Assembly: GCF_002287075.1 (NCBI RefSeq)
Contig: NZ_NSKE01000005.1
Span: forward strand, 246,581-310,580
DNA: 64,000 nt
Source: Fodinibius salipaludis
GTDB lineage: Bacteria > Bacteroidota > Rhodothermia > Balneolales > Balneolaceae
Reading direction: 5' to 3'
Shown one piece after another: positions 45,975-53,485 of the stretch. Within the stretch, counting starts at the first letter, position 1, and every line of letters begins with the position of its first letter. The position numbers were made by a program, and so were the translations under genes. The notes beneath the pieces are model-generated. The model searched no databases, was not told the origin of the DNA, and worked only from the letters and a program-made list of their open reading frames with translations.

Positions 45975-46334
45975 ATGAATGAAATAAAAGCATTTATTCG
46001 CAAACGAAAAGCAGAAGAAGTTATTGACGGGTTAGAAGCCCAAGGCTTCTGTTGTATGACTCTAATGGATGTAATGGGACTCGGTAGGATGTCGGATCCC
46101 AAAAAAGCACAACTATCGATCAGCATTGCCGAACGGTTCTCTGATATTGTAAAACTGGTTGTGGTCTGCAGCCAGGATGACACGGAAGAAGTTATTGAGG
46201 TTATCCGTAATCACGCCCGAAGCGGTCAGCCCGGAGATGGAATTATCTATGTAACCCCGGTATCGCAATCGATTCATATCCGAAGTGGAAAAACCGGTGA
46301 TGACTTTTTACAAAGTGAAAGGCATACGCACTAA
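45975..46334 (+). CDS. PII-like signalling protein, copy 3 (CusA-linked)
   Basis: 119 residues from ATG 45975, with AAAGG 8 nt upstream (GTG 45966 rejected). Opens MNEIKAFIRKRKAEEVIDGL, with GFCCMTLMDVMG at ~23-34, a Cys pair before the T-loop shared with copy 2, and the ATP-binding B-loop ARSGQPGDGIIYV. T-loop lacks the uridylylated Tyr. C-terminus ends in SERHTH. Likely modulates or senses for CusCBA; direct evidence absent. Confidence 0.88.
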   Translation: MNEIKAFIRKRKAEEVIDGLEAQGFCCMTLMDVMGLGRMSDPKKAQLSISIAERFSDIVKLVVVCSQDDTEEVIEVIRNHARSGQPGDGIIYVTPVSQSIHIRSGKTGDDFLQSERHTH

Positions 46335-46363
46335 CAAGCTCTAAATAAATTCAGATAAATCTT

Positions 46364-46846
46364 ATGAAATCGAAGACTTTTATATTTTTAGCATTACTAG
46401 TAATAGGTATAGCTGGATCCGTAATTTGGGTGATTATCAGTGATTATAATGAGCGCCAAAAACATATGGCTACTTCAGTAACAAAAGCCGTTATGTATAA
46501 AAATTCCGGTTGCCAATGCTGTGATAAATGGGCAACCTATATGGGGCGGTATGGATATAATATTTCTGTTCAACCTGTAAGTAACATGCCGGAAATCAAG
46601 GATAAATACCATATCCCCAGCGATATGGAATCATGCCACACTACGCTTATTGACGGCTATGCAGTAGAGGGCCATGTGCCGGTTGAAGATATCAACCGTT
46701 TACTTAATGAACGTCCTCAGGCCGTGGGAATATCAGCTCCCGGGATGCCGTCCAGCTCTCCCGGTATGAATACCTCGTTTAATACCCCTTATGATGTTTA
46801 TCTTTTAGATCAAGAAGGAAATAGCAAGGTTTATGCCAGCCATTAG
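46364..46846 (+). CDS. DUF411 metal-binding protein, copy 2
   Basis: 160 residues with an N-terminal helix (FIFLALLVIGIAGSVIWVI) acting as anchor or uncleaved signal; no lipobox. DUF411 motifs are NSGCQCCDKWATYMG, MESCHTTLIDGYAVEGHVP and PGMPSSSPGM. Paralogue of 9717, which is a lipoprotein instead. Positioned 29 nt after PII-like copy 3 in the Cus unit, so it probably hands copper to or from the pump. Confidence 0.9.
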   Translation: MKSKTFIFLALLVIGIAGSVIWVIISDYNERQKHMATSVTKAVMYKNSGCQCCDKWATYMGRYGYNISVQPVSNMPEIKDKYHIPSDMESCHTTLIDGYAVEGHVPVEDINRLLNERPQAVGISAPGMPSSSPGMNTSFNTPYDVYLLDQEGNSKVYASH

Positions 46847-46873
46847 CAGTTATAAGCTGTTGCGGTAAAATAA

Positions 46874-47002
46874 GAAGTTTATCAATTTCCTGATGAAAGT
46901 TGTGGCTGCGAAGTAACCGTAACCAAAGGAGCACCCAGCGACTGTTCAGGCACTCACAACCCGACCTGTTGCTGTGGAAAAACTATGGTAAAGAAAAACT
47001 GA
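46874..47002 (+). pseudogene. Cys-rich peptide frame without start codon (remnant)
   Basis: An open frame with no ATG/GTG/TTG encodes ~42 residues with ESCGCEVTV, SDCSGTHNP and TCCCGKTMVKKN, six Cys in all, metallothionein-like in density. Just upstream, in another frame, SCCGK recurs. It looks like the end of a small metal-binding gene whose start was lost, or a frameshifted copy. It lies between DUF411 copy 2 and MerR. Confidence 0.4.
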
Positions 47003-47009
47003 TATTAAT

Positions 47010-47038
47010 GAGCATCCGGGGTTTTACCTTGGGTGCTC
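47010..47038 (+). terminator. Weak hairpin upstream of merR
   Basis: GAGCATCC (47010-47017) and GGGTGCTC (47031-47038) pair with one G-T. No strong T-run follows. Possibly an attenuated terminator. Confidence 0.3.
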
Positions 47039-47071
47039 CAAATTTAGATAATCGTTTTCGAGGTGATGTAA

Positions 47072-47533
47072 ATGATTAAGAAAATGGACGAAAAATATCA
47101 GGACATCACTACCTACAAGATTGGGGAAGTAGCAAAACGGGCTGATGTCAACAAAGAAACGGTCCGCTACTACGAACAGCGCGAACTTATTCCCAAACCC
47201 GATCGGCGCCGGTCAGGCTATCGCATTTTTACCCAGCGTCATATTGATCAAATTACATTCCTCAAACGTGCCCAGCAACTTGGATTTACTTTAACTGAAA
47301 TCAAAGAACTGTTGGACTTGCGGCTAGATGAGAATACCACTTGCTCGAAAATCAAGGAAGAGGCACAGCAAAAGTATCAAGATGTCTCAAAAAAGATTCA
47401 TGATCTCCAACGCATACAAGAAACCTTGACCAATCTTATTGATTGCTGTTCTGAAGATAGACCTATCGGAGATTGCCCTATTCTTGAAGCGTTAGAAGGA
47501 AAGAATGAAACCGGAAAGCAACTTAGAAAATGA
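47072..47533 (+). CDS. merR: MerR-family regulator, Hg(II)-type Cys pattern
   Basis: 153 residues. N-terminal winged helix YKIGEVAKRADVNKETVRYYE, the dimer helix, and a metal site: one Cys in TTCSKI and a pair nine residues apart in CSEDRPIGDC, the spacing of the Hg(II) ligands of Tn-type MerR, followed by PILEAL. No merA or merT lies in the window, so it may control the GDCCVxC gene or genes elsewhere, or sense another soft metal. GAGG lies upstream of ATG 47072. ATGA overlap with the next gene. Confidence 0.85.
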   Translation: MIKKMDEKYQDITTYKIGEVAKRADVNKETVRYYEQRELIPKPDRRRSGYRIFTQRHIDQITFLKRAQQLGFTLTEIKELLDLRLDENTTCSKIKEEAQQKYQDVSKKIHDLQRIQETLTNLIDCCSEDRPIGDCPILEALEGKNETGKQLRK

Positions 47534-47751
47534 ATAACGCGAACCGAAAAATTAAACTTCAATCAACAATCACTTGTCCTAATTGTGGACATGAGTCTAC
47601 AGAGGCCATGCCGACCGACTCTTGCCAATATTTTTGGGAGTGCCCAAATTGTGGAGAGATATTGAAACCTAAACAAGGAGATTGCTGCGTGTTTTGCTCG
47701 TACGGAAATACTCCCTGTCCCCCTGTTCAAAAAGAAGAATCCTGTTGCTAG
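47530..47751 (+). CDS. GDCCVxC-domain protein
   Basis: 73 residues. Zinc-ribbon-like CPNCGHES and CPNCGE pairs, then the signature GDCCVFCSYGNTPCPP of the GDCCVxC family (in some species a selenoprotein; here Cys codon). Linked in Bacteroidota to mercury operons. Its ATG overlaps the MerR stop by 4 nt. Ends in EESCC. Likely a cytosolic thiol protein for soft metals. Confidence 0.85.
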   Translation: MNNANRKIKLQSTITCPNCGHESTEAMPTDSCQYFWECPNCGEILKPKQGDCCVFCSYGNTPCPPVQKEESCC

Positions 47752-47835
47752 TTATTGAACTAATCTGAAGCAATAACATTTGGATATAAAGTTTAAATAT
47801 TTACTCTCATGGGTGAAGAATTTTATGCCATCATT

Positions 47836-47851
47836 TGTTACATATGTAACA
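47836..47851. promoter_or_regulatory. Perfect 16-bp palindrome
   Basis: TGTTACATATGTAACA, fully symmetric, in the 194-bp gap between the GDCCVxC gene and the end of the MscS gene. It looks like a dimeric regulator site (Zur/GntR-like shape), but no gene downstream on the plus strand is convincing. Confidence 0.4.
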
Positions 47852-47945
47852 TGACCCCTAAAATCGGCCCTTATGAACCATAAAGCCATATATCAGTTTG
47901 AGTACGGATCAGAAAGATATAGGAGCTAATTGCTAACAAAAAAGG

Positions 47946-49229
47946 TTAATTGTCAGGCGAAATATTTTTCTCCAGGGATTGAGAAACCTTAGAAAAATTC
48001 CTCCCGCTCGGTTCCTGGAATATATCGAGGTCAAAGAATGCTACCGTAGCATAGAGATGGTCGAAAATATCGGCCTGTATAGTCTCATACTCCAGCCAGG
48101 CGGTGGTATTGGCAAAACAGTAGATCTCCAAGGGAATGCCCCGGCTATCCGTTCCGAGCTGGCGAACCATTATAGTCATATCCTGGTTAACTTGGGGATG
48201 GTTTTTCAGGTAACATTCAACATACTTTCTGAACACGCCAAGATTAGTCATTCGCCGTCCGTTGATCAATACGGACGTATCCAGGTTATGTTTCTCATTG
48301 TACTTTTCAATCTCTTTTTGCCGCGTTTCCAGGTACTCTTTGATCAGGTGGTATTTTTTGAGCTCCTCGCGCATCTCCGGATCCACAAACGTTACTGTTT
48401 GGGCATCGATATAGATCGCCCTCTTGATTCTCCGCCCGCCGCTCTGCTGCATGCCTCTCCAGTTCTTAAAACTGTCGGTGATAAAATAATAGGTCGGAAT
48501 GGAGGTGATGGTTCGGTCCCAGTTCTGAATTTTTACCGTGTTCAGGTTAATTTCAATCACATCCCCGTCCGCGTTGTATTTGGGCATCTCCACCCAGTCG
48601 CCCACCCGCACCATATCATTGGACGACATCTGAACGCTGGCCACCAGCCCGAGAATAGTATCTTTAAAGATCAGCAGGACAATGGCGGTCATCGCACCAA
48701 ATGCACTAAGGAAATATACGGGGGACTGCTCCAAAATCAGGGAAAGGACCAAAATACCGGTAACGATATACAGGATGATTCGTGCAAGCTGAAAATAGCT
48801 TGCGATCGGCTTATCCTTAAAGATGGGATGGGAAGCAAGTCCGTATTGCGCAACCCTGAGAAAGGCAAAGACAATGGTCATGCCCACAATCAACAGATAA
48901 CTGTCCGTTATCTTAATAATGAACGGAAGAGCCTGCTCAAAGTCAGCGAAAATAACGGGAGCCATGATCCGGACTAAGATGGCCGGAATAATATGAGCGA
49001 CGTTATTGAATACCTTGTGATCGGCCAAGGCATCATCCCAGGTTAGGGATGACTTCTTAACAAACGTATAGAGATAGCGGATGATTATCCGCTTTGTAAT
49101 GACATAAGCAATCCCCGAAAGCAGGACCAAGACTAGCATAAAAAGTATAAGCCGCAAGTAGACCGCCCACTCCTGGGCGATTCCTGTACTTACCAGCAGG
49201 GATTCAATCCACTCTTCAAGGTGATTCAT
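47946..49229 (-). CDS. Mechanosensitive channel, MscS family (YbdG-like)
   Basis: 427 residues with five N-terminal helices, the pore helix region SAFGAMTAIVLLIFKDTILGLVASVQM and the MscS beta domain MVRVGDWVEMPKYNADGDVIEINLNTVKIQNWDRT. The family opens on osmotic stress. The C-terminal domain is of the YbdG (MscM) type. Monocistronic; not part of the metal genes. Confidence 0.9.
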   Translation of the reverse strand: MNHLEEWIESLLVSTGIAQEWAVYLRLILFMLVLVLLSGIAYVITKRIIIRYLYTFVKKSSLTWDDALADHKVFNNVAHIIPAILVRIMAPVIFADFEQALPFIIKITDSYLLIVGMTIVFAFLRVAQYGLASHPIFKDKPIASYFQLARIILYIVTGILVLSLILEQSPVYFLSAFGAMTAIVLLIFKDTILGLVASVQMSSNDMVRVGDWVEMPKYNADGDVIEINLNTVKIQNWDRTITSIPTYYFITDSFKNWRGMQQSGGRRIKRAIYIDAQTVTFVDPEMREELKKYHLIKEYLETRQKEIEKYNEKHNLDTSVLINGRRMTNLGVFRKYVECYLKNHPQVNQDMTIMVRQLGTDSRGIPLEIYCFANTTAWLEYETIQADIFDHLYATVAFFDLDIFQEPSGRNFSKVSQSLEKNISPDN

Positions 49230-49470
49230 TATTTTATTAATTGATGTTAAAAATGAATGGCAGCGCTTCCAATGTTGGCATAATATATCACATCAAAAGG
49301 AACATATTTTAAAAGAAGTGGAACAACATCCATAGCTAACTAACTTTTTATTCCTCACAATACTTTTGAAAAATTAATTTCTATGAGCATTTATTTACCC
49401 AAGTGAGTAATCGACAGTTAAATCATCAACTTTTAATAATATGTGTGTGGATTTCATCCATAAACTTTTC

Positions 49471-49485
49471 GGGAAACCGTTTCCC
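49471..49485. promoter_or_regulatory. LacI-type operator-like palindrome
   Basis: GGGAAACCGTTTCCC, symmetric about a central base. The GAAAC/GTTTC core suits LacI-family sugar regulators. It lies ~240 bp upstream of the MscS start and ~450 bp downstream of the sugar porter, so its target is unclear. Confidence 0.4.
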
Positions 49486-49496
49486 ACAATTCCCTT

Positions 49497-49518
49497 TCGG
49501 TACTACAAATAGTACTAC
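49497..49518. repeat. GTACTA direct-repeat motif, copy 2
   Basis: Two GTACTA units 12 bp apart inside TCGGTACTACAAATAGTACT, nearly identical to 8884-8906. Confidence 0.4.
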
Positions 49519-49568
49519 ATAGGATTAGAAAAACGCGACCCATTTCACGCACAGGTATATCTCGCATA

Positions 49569-49612
49569 GATTACGGATCAGGAGGTTAGGGGTTCGAATC
49601 CTCTCAGGCGTA
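49569..49612 (+). other. tRNA-Arg(ACG) 3' fragment, probable attachment site
   Basis: The segment reads as the 3' half of a tRNA: anticodon loop TTACGGA (anticodon ACG) with the 3' stem TCAGG, variable AGG region, T-arm AGGGG-TTCGAAT-CCTCT with one G-T pair, acceptor strand CAGGCGT and discriminator A. The 5' half (ACGCCTG acceptor and D-arm) is missing; only ACGCACA occurs 66 nt before. Integrases commonly leave such anticodon-to-3' duplicates. Probably an island edge. Confidence 0.6.
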
Positions 49613-49934
49613 CTCTCTACTAAGCCCTTATAGTAATTGACCTGCAAAATTTCATTACTAAAAAGGATAGAACTATACCATTCCCTTTCTATTAGTTTTG
49701 GCTCAAAAGAGAGGAGACTTATATAAGCGGAGTAGAACGTTCACGATCTAGTTCCACAAACTAAATAAATAGACCGAAATGATATAATTTCAAGGATTTA
49801 TAATAATCTACTCTAATCCTCCTCCAGCTTAATCGCATTATCATCTTTTATTAAAGATAAAGATGTACCCAATCTATTATGATTTATAACACCACTTACC
49901 GAACAAGCTGATATAGAAATACTTTAATATGGTC

Positions 49935-51287
49935 CTATTCAGTAACCTTAAATTTAGCATCATCGGGCAATAACTCCTGTTCCAGTTCTTCCAAAGTTTT
50001 ATTCTTGGTTTCTGGCATCATCTTCCAGACAAAGAGAAGCTGCAATACCATCATACCAGCAAAAAAGGCAAAGATAGTTCCACCTGAAAAAGCACCCAAT
50101 ACTGTGGGGGTTATTAATGTAATAATTGCAGCACAAATCCAGTGTGTCCCCGAACCGAGCGACATACCGTAGTCTCTTACCGAATTAGGAAATATTTCTG
50201 AGATGAAAGTCCATATCACGGCACCCTGCCCTATGGCATGAGAAGCAATAAAGGCGCTCACAAAAAAGACTACAACACCTGCTTCGGCCCCGCTATAGAA
50301 TCCCCAGGAGACCCCCGAAAGAGATACGATGTATCCGAACGAACCATAGTACATCAATACGCGACGTCCCAATTTGTCAATGAGATACATACCCAGCATG
50401 GTAAACAGCAAGTTTACAATACCAATGGGAACCGAAGCGCCGAGTACTTCTGTTGCAGCCAACCCTGCTTGCTCAAAAATGCGTGGTGCATAGTACAATA
50501 CAAAATTTATGCCCGAGACCTGATTGAAAAAGGCAATCAAAAAGGCCAGCAAAATGGGAAAGCTAAACTTCTTAGAGAAGAATACATCTTTTGATGCTTT
50601 ATTTACTGAGGTTTTAATCTGTGAGAGCAGTTCCTCAATATTTTCTGTAGGATTCAACTGCTTGAGTATTTTTCGAGCCCCTTCATCATCATTCTTTTTG
50701 AGGGCCAACCAACGGGGACTATCCGGGATGCCCAATACCAACAAAGAATAAATAGCGGCGGGAACAACTTCCACACCAACCATCCAACGCCAGGCAGATT
50801 CATCTATGTACAAACCAATCAAATAATTTGATATGTAGGCCACCAGTATTCCAAAGACAATATTGAACTGATAGGATGCAACAAGGCCACCCCTTTTGTC
50901 GGCAGGAGTAATTTCAGAAATATAAATGGGTACCGCTACTGATGAAGCTCCAACACCAAGGCCTCCGATAAATCGGGCAAAAGAGAAAAAATACGGATCA
51001 GTTGCTAAGGCTGACCCTAATGCCGACAATAAGTACAACAATCCAATCCAGAACAGTGTTGTTCGTCGGCCCAATTTGTCACAGGGAATACCACCCAGCA
51101 GTGCCCCAACAACAGTCCCCCATAACGCCATGGACATAATAAATGTGCCATGAAATAAATCACTGGTATTCCACAGCTCTTGTATAGGACGATCCGCACC
51201 GGAAATGACAATGGTATCAAATCCAAACAAAAAACCGGCAAGGGAGGCCGCTAAAACCGAAAATATAATTGACTTAGGTTTTGCCAT
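49935..51287 (-). CDS. Sugar porter (MFS) transporter
   Basis: 450 residues, 12 helices. Sugar-porter signatures: GFLFGFDTIVISGA in helix 1, DKLGRRTTLFWIG after helix 2, RFIGGLGVGASSVAVPIYISEI, and PESPRW-type IPDSPRWLALKKNDDEG. Ends PETKNKTLEELEQEL. Proton-linked hexose or disaccharide uptake. Last gene of the reverse-strand glycan locus, 13 nt after the ROK kinase. Confidence 0.93.
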   Translation of the reverse strand: MAKPKSIIFSVLAASLAGFLFGFDTIVISGADRPIQELWNTSDLFHGTFIMSMALWGTVVGALLGGIPCDKLGRRTTLFWIGLLYLLSALGSALATDPYFFSFARFIGGLGVGASSVAVPIYISEITPADKRGGLVASYQFNIVFGILVAYISNYLIGLYIDESAWRWMVGVEVVPAAIYSLLVLGIPDSPRWLALKKNDDEGARKILKQLNPTENIEELLSQIKTSVNKASKDVFFSKKFSFPILLAFLIAFFNQVSGINFVLYYAPRIFEQAGLAATEVLGASVPIGIVNLLFTMLGMYLIDKLGRRVLMYYGSFGYIVSLSGVSWGFYSGAEAGVVVFFVSAFIASHAIGQGAVIWTFISEIFPNSVRDYGMSLGSGTHWICAAIITLITPTVLGAFSGGTIFAFFAGMMVLQLLFVWKMMPETKNKTLEELEQELLPDDAKFKVTE

Positions 51288-51300
51288 ACTGCTATATAAT

Positions 51301-52245
51301 CTATGTTAAACTTGTTAAGTACGCTGCTCCAATTACACCAGCAGCATCTCCGAGCTTGGGCTTTAATACCGGAGTATTAAAATGATCATTGAAAATATGC
51401 TCTTCTATTTGTGATCGTCCATCGGTGTAGATCCGATCGATATTGCTCACTCCTCCGCCTAAGACTATCACGTCAGGATCAAGGACATTAACAATTACCG
51501 CCATGGCTTTGCCAAAAAAATGGACTAACCGGTCTATGGTTTTTCGAGCGATGCTATCATCACCATTTTCTGCCCGGCTTACAATTTCCTTTAAAGATCG
51601 ATGTTCTCCTTTCTGCTCCTCATAAAATTTTTCCAACGCTGTCCCTGAAATGACCTTTTCTACACACCCTTGGGTTCCACAGAAGCACTCGTATCCAGAC
51701 TCATCCAAAAAATTATGCCCCCATTCCCCACTTATTCCATGCAAGCCTCTAATCAACTGATTATTTACGACAATGCCACCGCCAACACCCGTTCCCATAA
51801 TTACTCCAAATACAACGGATGCATCGAGATACTGCTTTCGAACCACCCCATGACGCGTTTCGGCCAAGGCGAAACAATGGGCATCGTTAGCCATTTCAAC
51901 TTTAACATTTAGTCGTCGCTCCAAATCGGCCTTAATAGGCTTTCCATTCAAGCAAACGGCATTGCTGCTGTTTTTAAGCTTAGCTGTTTTGGGATCAATG
52001 ATTCCGGGCGTGCCAATACCAATATGCAGCGGGGATTTCGAGAGTTCATCCGACATTTTATTGACAAGAAAGACAATTTGACTCAATACATGCTCGTATC
52101 CCTCACTTGCTCCGGTGGGAATCCGATCGCGGAAAAGTATTTTGTTATTTGAAGGGTTAAGTACAACCCCTTCAATTTTGGTTCCCCCGAGATCGAGCCC
52201 CCAAAGTAATTGTTGATTCGCGGAATTATTTTTACTGGCTTGCAT
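51301..52245 (-). CDS. ROK-family sugar kinase
   Basis: 314 residues. ATP-binding start WGLDLGGTKIEGVVL, sugar-binding GEWGHNFLDESG and the zinc motif CFCGTQGCVEKVISG, plus LDPDVIVLGGGVSN. Phosphorylates glucose, mannose or another hexose. Between the sugar porter and the GH130 gene, so it likely handles sugar released by that enzyme. Confidence 0.92.
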   Translation of the reverse strand: MQASKNNSANQQLLWGLDLGGTKIEGVVLNPSNNKILFRDRIPTGASEGYEHVLSQIVFLVNKMSDELSKSPLHIGIGTPGIIDPKTAKLKNSSNAVCLNGKPIKADLERRLNVKVEMANDAHCFALAETRHGVVRKQYLDASVVFGVIMGTGVGGGIVVNNQLIRGLHGISGEWGHNFLDESGYECFCGTQGCVEKVISGTALEKFYEEQKGEHRSLKEIVSRAENGDDSIARKTIDRLVHFFGKAMAVIVNVLDPDVIVLGGGVSNIDRIYTDGRSQIEEHIFNDHFNTPVLKPKLGDAAGVIGAAYLTSLT

Positions 52246-52307
52246 CTATCCCTTCTTAAAATGAGTCGGCTAATGAAAGCTTATATTTCAAACCAATCGT
52301 TCTGCTT

Positions 52308-53423
52308 TTATTTACTTTTAGCAGGATCCCAAGAAACTACACCTACGCGCGAATCTGCAGTACCGTAATAGATGAACCACTTATCCTGAAAATGAACTAA
52401 TCCTTCCAAGAAAGTAGTCCCGTTTTTGTACTGCCCGGATTTCTCAAAATCTTCTTGGGGTTGTATAAACGGTTTATCCAAGCGATCAACCAGCTTTTCA
52501 GGATTATCCAGGTCAAAGAGTGCTTGCCCACCCGTATATACGCTGTCGGGAATAGAGGGATCGCCGTTTTCTCCGTCGTTACCGGCATTATAAATAACCA
52601 AGATTCCTTCATCAGTAACTAATGCAGGAGGCCCCGCTTCTACCAGCCAGGAATCAAAATGACCTTCTCGAGGTGTTAGTACCGGCTTCAGTTCATCATT
52701 ATCATTTTGAACTGGTTTCCAGTTAATCAGGTCGTCTGAAGTAGCCAGCCAAACTTTAGGAACCCCCCAGTACATCCAGTACTTCCCGTTAAGCTTCTTA
52801 GCGACCAGCTTGTCGCCTTGGCGTTCGGAAAGAATAGCTCCTGATTTCGATTCCATATCGTTATATTTACCATCGTATGCTTCTTCGAAAGCGGGGCCAT
52901 GCTTTTCCCAGTTTTCGAGATCATCAGAAGTAGCTACTGCAAGGCGGGGCGTTTCCCGATTCCACTGGGTATAGGTCATGACATAGCTGCCATCCTCAGC
53001 CTCAACAATACGCGGATCTTCAGTACCACCCGGCCATTCGTATTTTTTCTGATCATCCTCGGCAGGATAAAAAACCGGCTCATCCCAACGATCAAAATTA
53101 AGCCCATCCTCTGATACAGCCATACCTAACCGTGAGGTATGCCCGCCAATTTCCATTTCACCCGTCAAATCTTCTGCCCGATAAAGGACATGCACTTTAC
53201 CGTCTTTTACTACCGCAGCAGGATTAAATGTTGCCATCGATTCCCAATGCAATACACTGTCACGCATGGGGCATTCAAAGGTCGTTTTGCTGTTCGGAGT
53301 TATGATAGGATTTACACCGTCGGGACGCTCAAACGGACCAAACGCCCAATCGTCTTGTTCCTCTACTTCCGATCCCGAACAGCCAACGATGGCTACTAAT
53401 AGTACTATGAGTAATTTTTTCAT
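52308..53423 (-). CDS. GH130-family lipoprotein (mannoside phosphorylase/hydrolase-like)
   Basis: 371 residues. Lipobox IVGC; five-bladed beta-propeller of GH130: FNPAAVVKDGKVHVLYRAED, TEDPRIVEAEDGSYVMTYTQ, YWMYWGVPKVWLATSDD, and LVHFQDKWFIYYGTADSRVG. GH130 enzymes act on beta-mannosides. The lipid anchor places it outside the cytosol, where hydrolysis is more likely than phosphorolysis. Sits behind SusD by 62 nt. Confidence 0.88.
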   Translation of the reverse strand: MKKLLIVLLVAIVGCSGSEVEEQDDWAFGPFERPDGVNPIITPNSKTTFECPMRDSVLHWESMATFNPAAVVKDGKVHVLYRAEDLTGEMEIGGHTSRLGMAVSEDGLNFDRWDEPVFYPAEDDQKKYEWPGGTEDPRIVEAEDGSYVMTYTQWNRETPRLAVATSDDLENWEKHGPAFEEAYDGKYNDMESKSGAILSERQGDKLVAKKLNGKYWMYWGVPKVWLATSDDLINWKPVQNDNDELKPVLTPREGHFDSWLVEAGPPALVTDEGILVIYNAGNDGENGDPSIPDSVYTGGQALFDLDNPEKLVDRLDKPFIQPQEDFEKSGQYKNGTTFLEGLVHFQDKWFIYYGTADSRVGVVSWDPAKSK

Positions 53424-53485
53424 TGTAAAGTTCTTGGAATTAAAAATATTATCTCCTGGTAAATTTTAAGTATTCCCATTTGGTA

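Larger units (their letters stand above)
49230..49934. other. Gene-free junction with att-like and operator-like sites
   Basis: No coding frame I can support. It contains a LacI-like palindrome, a GTACTA repeat copy and a tRNA 3' fragment, listed separately. The part 49620-49934 is AT-rich with only a weak AT hairpin near 49839-49862 after the reverse-strand sugar porter. Confidence 0.6.

Noticed and set aside
47873..47929. 18-codon ATG frame after the 16-bp palindrome
   Set aside because: Too short, no ribosome site and no family.
47979..48977. 332-residue plus-strand open frame
   Set aside because: Lies wholly opposite the MscS gene; composition is that of an antisense shadow and no domain is visible.
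49547..49612. Complete tRNA gene
   Set aside because: Acceptor 5' strand mismatches three of seven positions and the D-arm is missing; only the 3' half is sound.
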